Assembly: GCF_010389155.1 (NCBI RefSeq)
Contig: NC_057765.1
Span: 124,001 to 188,000, forward strand
DNA from: Erigeron canadensis
Lineage: Eukaryota; Streptophyta; Magnoliopsida; Asterales; Asteraceae
Reading direction: 5' to 3'
DNA: 64,000 bases
Part shown: positions 9,594 to 22,243 of the stretch, piece by piece
How the letters are laid out: each line of letters begins with the position of its first letter
Numbering within the stretch: the first letter of the stretch is position 1
Translations under genes and position numbers: made by a program
The notes under the pieces: generated by a model
Told to the model about the DNA's origin: nothing
Seen by the model: the letters and a program-made list of their open reading frames with translations, nothing else
The model's database searches: none

Positions 9594-10423
9594 GTGGTTG
9601 TACAGAATTAGGTGGAAAAGCCTAGACTACAACCTAAGAACCCCGTATAGCATTTACGATAGGAATCATAGATGCATTCTAGACGTGCTAACGTCGCTTA
9701 TATTTTGATTTCATATCCTATTGAGACTTATTATCCCTGTGTTTATTTTGACTTTGGCTATCATTGGGTGACTGTGTGCTTTTGGTGTTATTGTGATTAT
9801 TTATGTGTATTAGAGCAAGATGAAGTGATGGCACTAACTAGTATCGCATAGCGATAATCATAGAAAAGCCTGATCAACTGTTCTATGATTACCGCCATGC
9901 CTTGCGACAGTTATTGACATCAGTGATTGCACTTGTAGTGAGAGTGTGGTAGCTACCCTAGGCTGCTTAATGGGTGTTGGTTAGGTGGAGGGTTAGCCGT
10001 TGGTACACCCTGTATACATACCCGACCAATACCTAGAGAGCATACCAGTACCGTAATCCGACCTTGCATTAGATGTACTAGGAGTGTGGAGGGTTAGCCG
10101 TTGGTAAACCCTGTATACATATACCACTAGTGCAATGGATGTAGGTGTTAGATTCGGACCACATTTTAACTGCGATTTAGGGTTATATATTAGTAGTGTA
10201 TATATATATACACTACTAATATATAACCCTAAATCGCAGTTATATATATATATATATGTATTGCATTGACGTGGACTGCATGACTAGTTTAGGTTCTGGA
10301 TAGCATCCCTTAGACCACAAGACGAGAGAGTTGCTGAGTGTAGTATGTAACATAGACATTGACATTTTTTAGCGCTTCTTCGCGTCTAACGTTCAAGAGA
10401 TATACTAACGTGTGTGTAATAGC
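9594..10423 (+). other. Leader region of gypsy A, no gene seen
   Basis: This non-coding leader shares blocks with the leader of gypsy B: GGAGGGTTAGCCGTTGGTA at about 9990 and again near 10088, matching the reverse complement of about 38740 and 38840. That ties the two gypsy elements to one lineage. It contains the 76-bp palindrome at 10167-10242. No reading frame here looks coding. Confidence 0.6.
10167..10242. repeat. Perfect 76-bp palindrome
   Basis: The two 38-base arms (10167-10204 and 10205-10242) are exact reverse complements with no spacer. The arm begins TAACTGCGATTTAGGG and the centre is an alternating TA run. Outside the arms the symmetry stops. It lies in the leader of gypsy A. 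Confidence 0.9.
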
Positions 10424-11700
10424 GATGAGACGAGAGCTACTTCAAACGGAGGCCATCCCCGTGATTATTCAAGTCGTCAATGTTGTCCTTGCACGAGATA
10501 CCGAAAATGCGACGAATGAAGGGCCGACTTTTAATGAAGCAGAGGATGTGCAGTATGAGGAAACAGTGATACAGGAGATTGGTGAATATTATGAAGACGC
10601 GACGAGAAAATGCGTAATGGAAATGCACTAAAAGAGACTAGAAGTGGTGTCAGATGTTTTACTTACAAAATCGTCAAGGAATGTGGCATGCAAGATTATG
10701 TGACAGAGGTGGAGCAGGCGTATTTATTCAATGATTAGATAGACGGAAGTTGTGATTGACATTAGTGAGTGTACACCTGGTCAAAGGTTCAGTTATAGGG
10801 CAATTTCTTTACCTTGGATGTGCTGTCTTGGTGGAATGGTTAGTGTCGAGCTAGAGGCAGAGTAGTGGCTGAGGCGATGCCTTAATAAAGATTTAAGGAG
10901 TTGTTGACGAGAAAGTTCTGTACGGTAACTGAACTGATAAGGTTATATCGAGGACTTTTGGAGCATAAGATGATTGGTGATGATCATGTTGGTTACGGTA
11001 CATGTTTCAATGAGTTGTGAATGTTTGTTTCACATTTGGTTAATCCCCAGAGCAAAGGCATCGAGAAGTATCTTCGTAGGTTGATCCTTTGGTTCAGGTC
11101 GACTATGGTTGTTGTTCATCTGCGTATTCTGGGAGCGACTATATTGAGATCAGAGGCTAACGCTAATGAGTTGGTGCAGTGTGTTGGACGACAGGTTCAA
11201 GTGGAAGTTCATCTTAATCAGCTACAGATTGTTGGACCCGTCAAAAAAAGAAGCGGTCAAGTTCGAGATGCTAGAGGTCGTACTTACGTACTAAATGCAA
11301 CAGAGACTCGTAGCGATTCGAATGTCGCTACAGGAACCTTTCTTCTAAATGGATCCTAATGCTACTGTTCTTCGACTTGAGGGATGATTATAGATTTGTC
11401 GTGACTAGTTTTGTTTCGTTTCCTTATTGAACATTAGACCGAGTCTTATACATATATATATTTTGACGTACAAATGGTTACAAAGAGCTAGTTAAACTAG
11501 ACTGGGTCATTCGTTTGTGCACATTAGTACTTAATGACTATGCTTTCTTTATTGACTTAGTACCTTTTGAAAAGGGGAATTTTGACGTTATGGTTAGTAT
11601 GGACTGCATGTCTTTGGTCGATGCGACAATAGTGCAAAAATTATTAGAATTCCCTTATAACTTTTAATTCAGAAGATTAGGTTCCAAAGGGTCATAACTT
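10424..11700 (+). pseudogene. Gypsy A gag and protease remnants
   Basis: Only scattered coding similarity remains. A short frame at 10424-10631 and one at 11021-11359 fit the gag region. The end of the latter, NVATGTFLLNGS, matches NVVTGTFLLNNH just before the protease of gypsy B. The following bases read LFDLRDDYRFV where gypsy B has LFDSGADYSFI, so the aspartic protease motif D-S-G-A is lost. Several frame breaks and stops make this non-functional. Confidence 0.6.
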
Positions 11701-11837
11701 TACCATTCCTCTATCTTTTTCATGCCCTATGAGAAATCGACGCTAAAGTTTTCTACATAATCCATCTTCTCATCCTTACTTAATGGCAAGACACTAGAAG
11801 TTCAAGGCGAGTAGTCTGAGTCTTTTGAGGGTCATGT

Positions 11838-12900
11838 CATGAGTGTGCCTGTTAAAGAGGTTAGCTTGACTGATGTCCCCGTCGTTCGTGACTATCAGGA
11901 TGTTTTCCCTGATGAGTTACCCGGCTTACCTCCGTTTCGACAATTTGATTTTCGTATATGTCTTGTTCCTAACGTAGCTCCTGTAGCAAAATCCCATATA
12001 GACTGGCAACAACTGAATTACCAGAATTGGCTACACAATTAAAGAACTTCAAGACAAGGGATTTATTAGACCTATCCAGTCTCGTGGGAGCACCTGTATT
12101 ATTCGTCAAAAAGAAGGATGACTCATTTCATATGTGTATCGATTATCGTGAGTTGAATAAGTTAACAGTGAAGAACCGTTATCCCCTCATTATGATTGTT
12201 GATCTATTCGACCAGCTCCAAGGTGCAAAGCGTTTCTCAAAGTTTGACTTACGTTTAGGGTATCATCAATTACGTGTACGTGAGGACGACATACCAAAAC
12301 CACTTTTAGGACAAGCTACGGACAATTTAAATTTACAGTGACCCTTTGTATTAACTAACGTTCCGGCAGTGTGCATGGACTTGACGAATCAAGTGTGCCG
12401 ACTGTATTTGGACAAGTATGTTATCGTGTTTATCGACGACATTTTGAATTACTGAAAGACAAAAGAGGAACATACTGAACCCTTGAGAAAGGTACTGGAA
12501 TTGTTGAGGAAAGAAAAACTGTATGAACAGTTCTCTAAATGTGAATTCTGGCTGAATGAGGTATACTTTGAGACATGTTGTAAGCAAGGATGGAATACAT
12601 GTAGATCCTAGCAAGGTTGATTCAGTTAAGAATTGGAGAACGCTAGAGACGCCGACTAAGGTTAGACAGTTCCTTGGTCTGGCGGGTTATTATAGACGGT
12701 TCATTGAAAACTTCTCTAAGATTACGCTGCTGCTAACCCAATTGACGTAGAAAGACAGACCGTATGTTTGGGGCGAGAAACAAAAAAAGCGTTTCAGATT
12801 TTAGAGGATAGGTTGTGTAATGTACCGATTTGAGTCTGCCTGAGGGATTTGATGACTTTGTAGTATACTGCGATGCATCGGTCAAGAACTAGACAATGGT
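11838..12900 (+). pseudogene. Gypsy A reverse transcriptase remnant
   Basis: Ty3/gypsy reverse transcriptase pieces appear in order: VVRDYQDVFPDELPGLPP, then [35 protein letters not shown], the catalytic-site strand VFIDDIL (about 12425-12455), [15 protein letters not shown], and the start of RNase H (YCDAS, about 12868). At least four frame changes or stops separate them. Sequence then passes directly into LTR-like DNA, so the rest of RNase H and the integrase are deleted. The F-I-D-D box is the gypsy form of the polymerase metal-binding site. Confidence 0.8.
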
Positions 12901-13437
12901 GTAAAAAGGGGAAGAACAAAACCCTAAAAAGCCCTAACCCTAATCTTTCCCTCATTTTCCACTAGCCTCTCACTTCTCCCTCTCCTCTCTTTGGCCGCCC
13001 CCCTCTCTCTTTAGATTTCCGGCCGGCCGCCACCATCCTCCACGAACCACCATCACCACCACCTTTTTCTTCATCATTCTTTCAAATTCGAGTAAATATG
13101 CTTGGATCTAAATGATTTCTTGTTATTCTTCATCAAAATCCCGTTTTCTTGTATGTATATGTATATATATATATCTTCGGATTATATGGAGATATATATA
13201 TGTAAGAACCCGAATTTTTTTACAAGAATAATGTAGATTGGTTATATGCTTCTTCTTCCTCTTACATCAGATTTTCTTTTATATTTATATATATATTCGG
13301 ATATATATGTGTGTATATATCTATAGGTCCGATTTTGAACAAAATATATATACTTTTCGGTTTTGAGTATGAATATGTGTATATATATGTGATATCTTTC
13401 AAATCCGTGATATATGGATCGGAATCTTTATATTTAT

Positions 13438-13957
13438 TGTTAGAGCACATAAAGTGCACAATTTGTTGTCCGATGCAATAATTCTAAAAGGCTGAGAAAT
13501 TCGTACAATTATGCTTACGAAGTTTAAGTTCGTAAGAACTATTAAGTTAGTAAGGCCCAGCCCATTTGTACGAATTTGACAGCCCAGTCTGTTTGTACAG
13601 CCTATAATATAAGTCTTAGGTCACGAATTTAGATTGATGATTTAGTTTGCAACATAGAGTCATTCACTAGGTTCTCGAGGTAGAGATCTATACCTCGAGA
13701 TACCGCCCAAACTATCACGATTCGTCTCAATGATTGTATCCGTAATCATTGTAGATGTTGTTCATACGGATTCATCTTGTAATCATATGATTAATGATAG
13801 TATTTTTGTGTTTATCTCCTGTTCTTATTATCTTCGTTGTGTTTATCATGATAATCATTAATTAACCCTAAAAACGATCATAGACGGATTCCGCACATCT
13901 ATGATTGTTAGATCTCGTGTTAATCGATCCGGGAACGTGCTGAAACACGTTTTCACA
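13438..13957 (+). mobile_element. Solo LTR of a third copia-like family (TSD TTTAT)
   Basis: This 520-bp sequence begins TGTTAGAGC and ends TTTTCACA. It is flanked by TTTAT at 13433-13437 and 13958-13962. It has internal features like the family A LTR (GAATTTAAGTTCGTAAG motifs and GGATTCCGCAC near the end) but differs in sequence. No internal region is present, as expected from recombination between the LTRs of one element. Strand is assigned from the U5-like GGATTCCGCAC lying near the right end, as in family A read forward. Confidence 0.82.
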
Positions 13958-14119
13958 TTTATGTATATATTTTCGGTTGAATAGTGTTCTTGGCATATGA
14001 ACATACCCGAATCTTGATGAACCCGAGATATATATATGCGAAAATCTCAAAATCCAAAATCTCTTCGAATCCGGAAACAATAGACTCGAAAACCAAAGGA
14101 TCCGAGATCTTTTGATCCG

Positions 14120-14124
14120 AAAAG
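14120..14124. repeat. Target-site duplication AAAAG (left copy)
   Basis: AAAAG precedes the LTR at 14125 and is repeated at 26653-26657. This is the 5-bp size expected for copia integration and fixes both element ends. Confidence 0.88.
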
Positions 14125-14763
14125 TGTGAGTCCCTCGATAGCTATAGATCGCTCTCGAGATCGTCTATGATTATGTCGTGAGTGCGGAATCCTCACGAGA
14201 TAACTAGTTTGATTAGTAAACTGGTATATTGCTAATTATCAAGTAAATAATCAGCCGTATTATGCTATCTTCGTTTCTATAAGATATAGAACGAACTTAG
14301 GTGTCTGGTGTACTTGTATGTCGAACGTGATACTTATTTTAGAGTATTCATTCGTATATATATGTTTTGAGTCGAACTGGGCTTGCTGGGCTTTGTTCTT
14401 ACGAACTTAGTTGCCCAGCCCATGTAACGAAGTTAATCTTCGTTTGTACCAAACAAAGTTTATCTTCGTTTGCCTCTAACGAAGATATACCTTATCTTCG
14501 TTAGATACAAGACTTAGTTATATTCCTAAGTATTTCATCTTAAGGAATCCTAACACATATTATGTTTGTACTTGTATATTACACAACAAACATCATACAT
14601 AACACATATATATAGCACCAAAACATGTAATCGATCATTACCATAACATAAAGTCCATAATCTATCAATTACATATATAGATACGACATAAATTAACATA
14701 ATGTCTCAATCTAAACGACATATCAAATCTAAGTTGCTGTTGTCACATCAACATGCATCAACA
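14125..14763 (-). repeat. Family A 3' LTR of the full-length element
   Basis: This 639-bp LTR with TGTTGATGC...GGACTCACA ends on the minus strand is followed rightward by the polypurine tract (14764-14778). Differences from 26012-26652 seen by eye include T/C near 14229, C/T near 14400, A/G near 14455 and a 2-base change in an AT run. Confidence 0.92.
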
Positions 14764-14813
14764 AACTCCCCCTTGACAGCAGCACCTTCGATTTCTTAGT
14801 CTTCAAAATCTGA

Positions 14814-15917
14814 TCATTCATCAAACAACAATCTTTTGCTATTTGCATGAATATCTTCATGTAAGCAGAGCTGAAGTATCTTACGATATCTACTTTCTTC
14901 ATACTTCCAAAATGGCAAAAACGAACACTCTGTATCGTACAGCTTTCTCAGATCATTTCTCGAGAAGTTCACAAGCTGCATCGGATCATAAACTCTTCTC
15001 AACAAAATCTGCTTCTTTGAATCTGCATACATCTTGGCTTCACCAGAATTTCGATCAATTTCCCAATTATCCATCTTGTCCAAGACATCTTGTGCCCATT
15101 TCTTGGCAGGGACCTTGATCATGCATTTAATATCATGTTGAACAAACTCAACTGTTTTATCTGGTTTGACCACTCTTTTCTTCGATCTTGGCTCGATCTT
15201 AAACTGTGGTTTATCAGAATCTTTCATATTCTTCCTTAACCAGAAATCTTTTCTGAGATTCTTACCAACACATCAGCTAAGCCATCATCGCTTGGATTGA
15301 TAATCCAGTTATTTCCAAGCTCATGTAAATCTTCTTCACACAAACTTCTGAAATGTCTCTCACACCATGCTAAGTACTGACAACCCTCTGGTCTTTTAAG
15401 CACAAACAACTTCAATTCATCATCATAAAACCAAATCCAGATGATTGTCTTGTACTTTGCAGCATCTTTATCTGAGATATGAGTCCAATACAAATTCGGT
15501 TTCCACATTTCCCTATGTACTATCCAATCATTTACTCTTTTCTCGGGAACACGTCGATCAACAATATGTAATGAATCATCATCTCTGAGAGAAACTGGAA
15601 AATCATTTGAATTGAATGGTCTTGTCACATTAATCTCATATTCAGATGGAATCGACACATCACCATTCTTAGCATACACACAAAATGTAGAACTGGAGTT
15701 AGGCTGCTGAATAGGACTTGAAGCATTCTTTCTCTAACATCTGATCTCTGCTGATCCAGCACTCTATTCTCATCAATCAACGAATCTTCAGGAATTGAGT
15801 CCCATACTTCGTCAAACCCATAAGGCTTCTTGAATATATCTAGATTTGGTTCAGGGACAAATTCGCCTTCCTTGAGCTCATCACCATCAAAGAATAAATC
15901 TGTATAATCTGGATCAT
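14814..15917 (-). pseudogene. Post-pol gene exon 2, family A (full-length element)
   Basis: This is the same block as 5800-6904: it starts after the acceptor AAATTTAAATAG, begins DDPDYTDLFFD and ends KRLLFDE before TGA at 14814-14816. It contains WTHISDKDAAKY, EGCQYLAWCERH and YDPMQLVNFS. A frame break near 15236 (LADVLV versus LADVVGKN) and another near the 5' side (around 15690) make it non-functional, but the region KKWAQDVLDKM, shifted in the short element, is intact here. I do not recognise a named domain. Confidence 0.65.
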
Positions 15918-16098
15918 CTATTTAAATTTACACAAAATGACACCAGAATAAAAGAATAATCATGATAATTATAATAAGATGAATGTACTTGTATTAAAAT
16001 AAAAAATTACATTTCATTACATAAAATATCATAACTTATTACACACAATCAATTATACATTATATCTAACAATCTTTATCATAGACAAAATTAGAAAC

Positions 16099-17802
16099 CT
16101 GAATCACGAGGAGCACCAGAAGGACCAGCACCAGAACCAGAAGCACCTTGCTGAGAAGTATCACCTCCTGTCTCCCCCTCGATCGCTGCACCCTTTCCTC
16201 TATCTTCAACTGGGCGAGAAACATTCCTTTCAGCAGCATTATCAGCATCATCATCGTCATTCTGACGTCGTGGTTGAACCGCTGACAATCTGCAAACTTC
16301 TTCAGGAACTTCTCCCCCTTGATTCTTGACCCAGTTGATCAAAAATGTTAAGGCAGCGCGAGTCTCAATGAGTTCAGACTCCAAAGTGCGAACCCTGGTC
16401 TCCAACAGATCACACACGACCAAGAACAGGAGCAACAGCAGCAGTCGGTCTTGGAGGATCAGGCATGGCTACAGAAGAAGCTTCAACAACACGTCGACGC
16501 TTAATTCTGGTATATTGAAGATCAATACTCCCTTGCCTCTTCACTGGAATAACCGAACTTGCTCTGTTCACAGGGTCTTCCATATCTTCAAAGATTTCTC
16601 TCAATTCAGAATCATGTTGAGCTGCAACATCAGGATCAATCTCAGCACCAGGAATTGAGTTAGCGGAATCTGAAATTGCTGGAACAACGTGACAAGCTTT
16701 GCTTCTGCGTTCTCTATGAAACAAAACACCCGCTTGATCAAACGACTGATGCGAATGATCGCTTTCAGAAGCAGCGCAATATCATGAATCATCTTAGTTC
16801 GACGTTCAGCAGCAGCAGAATCATCTGTGTCTGTCGCAGTTGTAGCAGCAGAACCGTCGGAACTAGCAACATCATCATCATCATTTCCAACATCCGAACC
16901 AGTAGACTCATTCCCAGAACTCTCAACACCATCAACAGAACTCGCTGAAGAACCAGAATCAGAATCGTCATCAGCAGCATCCACAAACATATCATTCTCA
17001 AGACGAGATTGATAGTTTGGATTAATCAGGTGACCAAAAAGTGGTGGATCATGGAGACCAGCCACATTACTCGTATTTGCCTCTAGATCAGCAAAAAGAC
17101 GCGAAGGCCAAGCATGAAGAACGTAGCGAGGACCTTGGTCATATTCTAAGTCTAGACAAAAATGTTTAACTATAGCCATCACAAATCGAGGATACAGAAG
17201 AAATCGCTTTCTCCCCCTAGCATTAATCTGATCAACAAACTCTTGATAAAAATATCGGGAGAAAGGATAAGGACGATTATAGACCAAAGCAACCATCTGC
17301 GACGCAATCTGTGCAGATAGTTGATCAAAGCCAGCCTTGCGATTGCTCAAACAGACGAGCAATGCATACGCCAGATACCTCCATCTTCCCTGAAACCACT
17401 CTTGTCAAAAGGAAGTTTGACCTGGCCAACAAATCCCATTCTCTGAAAGCAGCGAAGAAGGAGATCGAACTCGTAAGTCATTTCAACATCTTCCTCTTCT
17501 TCTACGTCTGGTTCTACTCCTAGATGCAAATAGTGCGGAGCGACTCAGCATTGAAATCAAATGTTGTGCCTTCAACAGTTGCTCGTACAAAACCTTGGCC
17601 ATCAACCATAACTTCATGAGCAGTAGACCAGAAGGAATAATATACAGCTGAATCAGTCTCGGCGAATCACAAAAAGCAAAAAATAATCGCGAGCGAGCAA
17701 GTAGTTGAACATTTCATGAAAATGTTCGCAATTATGCTGATCTGGATCTAGGTTCAGTGCAAGATTGTGCTTTTTCACAAATTGACGAGGAGCGAGAGCC
17801 AT
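16099..17802 (-). pseudogene. Post-pol gene exon 1, family A (full-length element)
   Basis: This starts at the ATG at 17802, again directly behind TTGGTTTTGCAG, and ends at the donor CAG|GTTTCT. It is the counterpart of 3894-5612: N-terminal MALAPRQFVKKHN, the globular block with LLRCFQRMGFVG, IASQMVALVYNRPYPFSR, LLYPRFVMAIV and PPLFGHLINP, then an acidic Asp/Ser stretch, a KRRR patch and a Gly/Ser-rich tail. Frame breaks occur near 17690, 17380, 16770 and 16410. The G-run at about 17213 has five G, giving INARGRKRFLLYPRF, which is broken in the short element. Confidence 0.68.
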
Positions 17803-17939
17803 TTCTGCAAAACCAATCACAATATCGAAACAAATATAAATAATCATGATAATGGATTGCAGAATTGAAAACTCTAATTTAAAAAAAACCTTAATGTGAA
17901 AAACCCTAATCTGAAAAACCCTAATCCTATATTTCACAA

Positions 17940-19210
17940 AACAAGTCTGAATGAAGATAACCAATAAATTCGTTAAGTAGTCAGAACGAAGATAGAAGCT
18001 AAATTCGTAAGTAATAACTAAACGAAAATAGGTCTTAAGTTCGTAAGAATTAAACCTAAATTAACACCTACGAAGTTTAAGTTCGTTAAGACTAAACTGT
18101 ACATGCAAGTTCGTAAGTTATAAAACTTATCTTCTAAGTTCGTAACCTATAAACGAAGTCTAAGTTCGTTTGAATAAACCTAAGGGTGTTAAGCTAAATT
18201 CGTTCCTCATCAACCTGGTCTAAGTTCGTAAGGCATAAAAGTAACTTCGTTTCTACCCAAGTTAAATTCGTTCAATTCAAATCTAAGTCCATGTGCACAC
18301 ATCTAAATTCGTTTTGAACTAAAGTCTAAATTCGTTCACACAAGTCTAAATTCATTTGATCAAACCAGGTGAATGATTACAAATTTTTATAACATAATCA
18401 ACACAAATCAAATCGAAGATACATGGAACCTGAATCATATTCGTGAATGAAAAGAACATTAAAAACTTACTTAGATCTCAGTTTGGACAATGAATCAAGA
18501 AAACGAATTAAAGTGAGAGAAAAGAAAAAGTTTGTGTTTTTTAGGGTTTTGCTCGAAAATGAGAGTATTTTTCGTTTGATAAAGAAATAACGAAGAAAAA
18601 CCCTTATATATGGAACTAAAAATGGGCCAACTATGGGTCGGCATAACTTCACAAACGAAGTTAGCCAAACGAAGATAAACTTCGTTTGAACAAATTGTGT
18701 CGAACGAAGATAGCAGTTATCTTCGTAAGAACAAATCTAAAGTATTCCGTAGTTCAGCAAAAATTTCAGAGTTTCATCGCCAAGCAATCTTCCAAAACCA
18801 CCCTTTATCACAATCTGTACATAGCAAAAACTCGTTAGATAGCACCTGTTCATGCCTTGTACTAAAAAACTTGCTTAGCACCCAAATCATAATCATAATG
18901 TAAGTAGATACCGAACATTATAATCTTGAATGAAAACCCATGGTTTAAACGCTATCCTGAAAATAATCAATTTAAATATGAACCTCATTACCAATATGAT
19001 ATGACACCGAGAACTTCTTGGATCATAGATATGCATGACAGCAAACCATCTTGAAACACTTAATCCCATACTAAATGCCGTCTACAAAACTTAACAAACA
19101 ATGAACTATCCCACAAAATTCACTGAAGAACTTAGTAAAGTTTCCAAAAGTATGTCATAAATCATAGCATGAATTCAAAGAAACTAATTCAAATTGATTA
19201 TTTTCATTAA
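17940..19210 (-). repeat. Spacer between pol and post-pol gene, with an AAATTCGT repeat array
   Basis: From about 17965 to 18360 the plus strand is a loose array of (T)AAATTCGT/TAAGTTCGTAAG units, more than fifteen copies at 15-35-base spacing. Further right are an AT-rich stretch with an ACCCTAA-like motif, a second CGAAG cluster at 18655-18730 and plain AT-rich DNA to the gap. No gene is seen. In the short element this spacer is deleted up to about 18034. Confidence 0.6.
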
Positions 19211-19310
19211 NNNNNNNNNNNNNNNNNNNNNNNNNNNNNNNNNNNNNNNNNNNNNNNNNNNNNNNNNNNNNNNNNNNNNNNNNNNNNNNNNNNNNNNNNN
19301 NNNNNNNNNN
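19211..19310. other. Assembly gap (100 N)
   Basis: Exactly 100 N, the conventional size for a gap of unknown length. It falls in the RNase H end of pol: just right of it the minus strand reads F-D-F-V-A-Y-T-E-S-D-Y-G-G, the start of copia RNase H. The true length and the pol C-terminus are therefore unknown. Confidence 0.97.
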
Positions 19311-22240
19311 ATCCGAGTTGTCACCACCATAATCCGACTCAGTATAAGCTACAAAGTCAAAAGAACCCTACATGGATACCAAAGACTAGACGAGGCTTGG
19401 CTTTCCACATAACGAAGGATTCTTTTTGCAGCTTTCAAGTGAGACTTTCGGATTAGCCTGATATCTAGCACACATAGAAACAGCAAAGTTATCTCGGACG
19501 TGAGGCTGTCAGATACATCAAGGATCCAATGATAGCTCGATATTGAGTGCATCGACAGATGGATCATAGGCTTATCAGGACACAACCCATGATTAGTCTT
19601 AATGGGAACAGCATCTTAGCATCAGACATGCGAAAACGAGTAAGCAAACTTTAACATACTGGTCTGATGTATAAAGAAACATCTTTATTGATCCACCTGT
19701 AGTCCAAGGAAGAAGGTAATTCCCCCATAGCACTATCTCAAACTTAGCCTTCATGCTCTGTTCAAATTCCTTGCACATTTTGTCATCAGATGAACCAAAA
19801 ATGAGGTCATCGACATAACCTGTACAAGCAAGTAGTCCTTCCTTTCCATTTAATAAACAACGTGCTGTCTATAGAACCTCTGGTAAAACCACTTTCCTTA
19901 AATGTGTTGACAATTTTTCATACCACGATCGAGGAGCATGATGTAAACCATATAAAGCTTATCGAGACGATATACTTTATAGGAAAGTCTGGATCCTCAA
20001 ACCCGGCAGGTGTTCGACATACACTTCTTCTTTAATATCACCATACAAGAAGGCACTCTTTACATCAAGCTGATACACTTAATACCTTATAACTAGCATA
20101 TGCCAGAAATAATCGAATAGCTTCAAGTCTAGCTACAGGTGCAAATGCAAATGTATCACGTAATCAAAACTTCTTGTTGCTCAAATCCCTAACCACCAAT
20201 CGAGCTTATTTCGAGTGACTACACCTGTGTCATCGCGTTACAACGAAAAACCAACGCGTTGTTAAAGGAGATTCACCGGAGGTAAGTCAACTAACTTCCA
20301 TACCTCAAGCTTTCGAAACTGAGCCAATTCTCTTGCATCGCCTCAACCCATGACGGTTCCTTAAGAGCCATTCCAACATTCTTAGGCTCAACCTGAGAGA
20401 AAAGCAGTAATACAAGTACAAGTAATTGCCCCAGTATCCTTAACTTCAGCAAACATAACACGACGGTTTCTTAGATTGATTCCGTGTGCAACAGAGGCAG
20501 AAGCATCACCAATGATTTGCTGACTGGATGATCCTTGTGGACTCTGGTTTGAGGAACCTTATCGACAGAAAGATCATCTCCCAAATTCGTCTGCACATGT
20601 TGCTATGGAGTTTTGTAATCTGGAGTGTTAGGCTCTCTGAGTTTCACCTTCCGTGTCATCAGTATCATAGAAGGAGAATCAGGTAGAGGTACATGCAAAG
20701 GATCAGTAGGAACTATAGGAGCAGGCTATAAGGTTGAATCTGCTACTTTGTCCCACTAGATTCCAGATTCAGAGGTAGGCTCAACTATTGGTGAGGAAGA
20801 AGAAGAACCAGAAACGGTCCCACACCATCCAAAGGATCATGAAGAGTAACGACATCCTCCACTGTTGGAACACCTGCAAAAGAAACAGGACCACGAAAAG
20901 AAGTGAAGACACCATCATAATCAAAATGATTAGCAGGACCAAGGTGTACAGCAGGTTTGTGACTGACAATTACGACATTTGTACCAAGATCTACTTTGCC
21001 AGTCTTCTGATTGTACACTCGCCTAATCGGTGTGTACTTGGAACATAGCCCAAAAGAAACCCTCTCAGATTAGGTTCAAATTTCCCTTGAGGAAGAGTTT
21101 TAAGAAAAGTGCACGGAACACGAAAGGCTCACATTCTGTAAATTGGGCTTTTGTTGTGCAATAGTTCATAACTAGTTTCTTAAACCGTTTAACTGTCAAA
21201 ACCCGATTCAGAATGTGACAAGTGTATTCACTGCTCTCCCCAGAAAGTAATAGGAAGCCCTGAATCAGCAAGCATCGTCCTGGCTGTCTCAAAACGTCCT
21301 GTTCTTCGTTCAGCCACTCCATTCTGTTGTGGTCATATGGTGCACTGTACTGATGTTGAATTCCTTTGGTCAAGCAAAATACAATATAGTATTATTCTTG
21401 AACTCAGTACCATTGTCACTCCTGATTCTCTTAACTTGACTCCATGGACATTTTCAACTTGCTTGACAAAATCCATAAATCGTTCGGCAGTCTCATCCTT
21501 GGTCTTCAGAAAAAATACCCTGAGTACTCGAGTAATCATCAGTGATCACCAAACAGTAAGACATCCCTCCAATGCTTCGTTTGTTCACAGGACCAAAGAG
21601 ATCCATATGAAGTAATTCGAATGGTTTGGAAATAAGAGTTGAGTACTTTGGATTTATGCGGATTCTTATGTTGCTTCCCTTTCAAACACGGTACACACTT
21701 ATTTCCATCCCAAACTTCTAACAGGCAACCATCAACTAACCCAAGACTGATAAGTTCATTCATCTTCCGAAAGTTGATATGTCCCATCTACGATGCCATA
21801 GGAGAGATTCAGACTCATTTGCCTTGCTAACAAACAAAGGGGCTCTTTGGATTATCAACACCTAAAATAAACCATAGATGTCTCTCTCCTAGGAGCTTGA
21901 GCATAATCCATTCTTCTGGAATAACAAAACCGGCTTCAAGATGTATGCCTCCTTTTCTGTGAAATGAACATTGTTGCCCTTATCACAGATCTGTGAGACA
22001 CTCATTAGATTGTGAGTAGTTGTTCCACATAGTTAACTCTTTCTAGAGTTAGTTGTCCATTGACGACATCTCTTGACCGGTGATGTTGCCGCCCTTGGAC
22101 CAGCAAAACTAACATATGACCCATTTATACCAGTATAATTGGACAAGAGCTTCTTGTCCCCTGTCATGTGCTGGAGCATCCACTGTCAAGGTACCACAAA
22201 TGAATAGGTTTCCTAGGAACTCCCCTGCACAAAATGAGAA
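19311..22240 (-). pseudogene. Copia pol of the full-length family A element (decayed)
   Basis: Minus-strand pieces in order: GAG-pre-integrase zinc region (about 21787-21540, N-K-C-V-P-C-L-K-G-K-Q-H), integrase core (about 21540-21065), integrase C-terminal region with YNQKTGKVDLGTN (about 21018-20785), reverse transcriptase (about 20100-19680, with DVKSAFLYGDIKEEVYVE), and RNase H (19585-19311, HLKAAKRILRY and YTESDYGG). Many frameshifts, stops and short deletions separate them and the protease is not clear. Integrase preceding reverse transcriptase is the copia order. The gene cannot make a working polyprotein as assembled. Confidence 0.8.
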
Positions 22241-22243
22241 ATA

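Larger units (their letters stand above)
12900..14124 (+). repeat. Gypsy A 3' LTR, first part
   Basis: The sequence changes from RNase H remnant to pyrimidine-rich, CCCTAA-containing DNA, then to TA-rich DNA typical of a long gypsy LTR. It is broken by a solo LTR (13438-13957) and, at 14124, by the full-length family A copia. It resumes at 26658. The exact LTR start is uncertain by tens of bases because the polypurine tract and integrase are missing. No coding region is seen. Confidence 0.55.

Noticed and set aside
12925..12950. Interstitial telomeric repeat (CCCTAA units)
   Set aside because: Only two or three irregular CCCTAA units within a pyrimidine-rich LTR region; not a telomere-type array.
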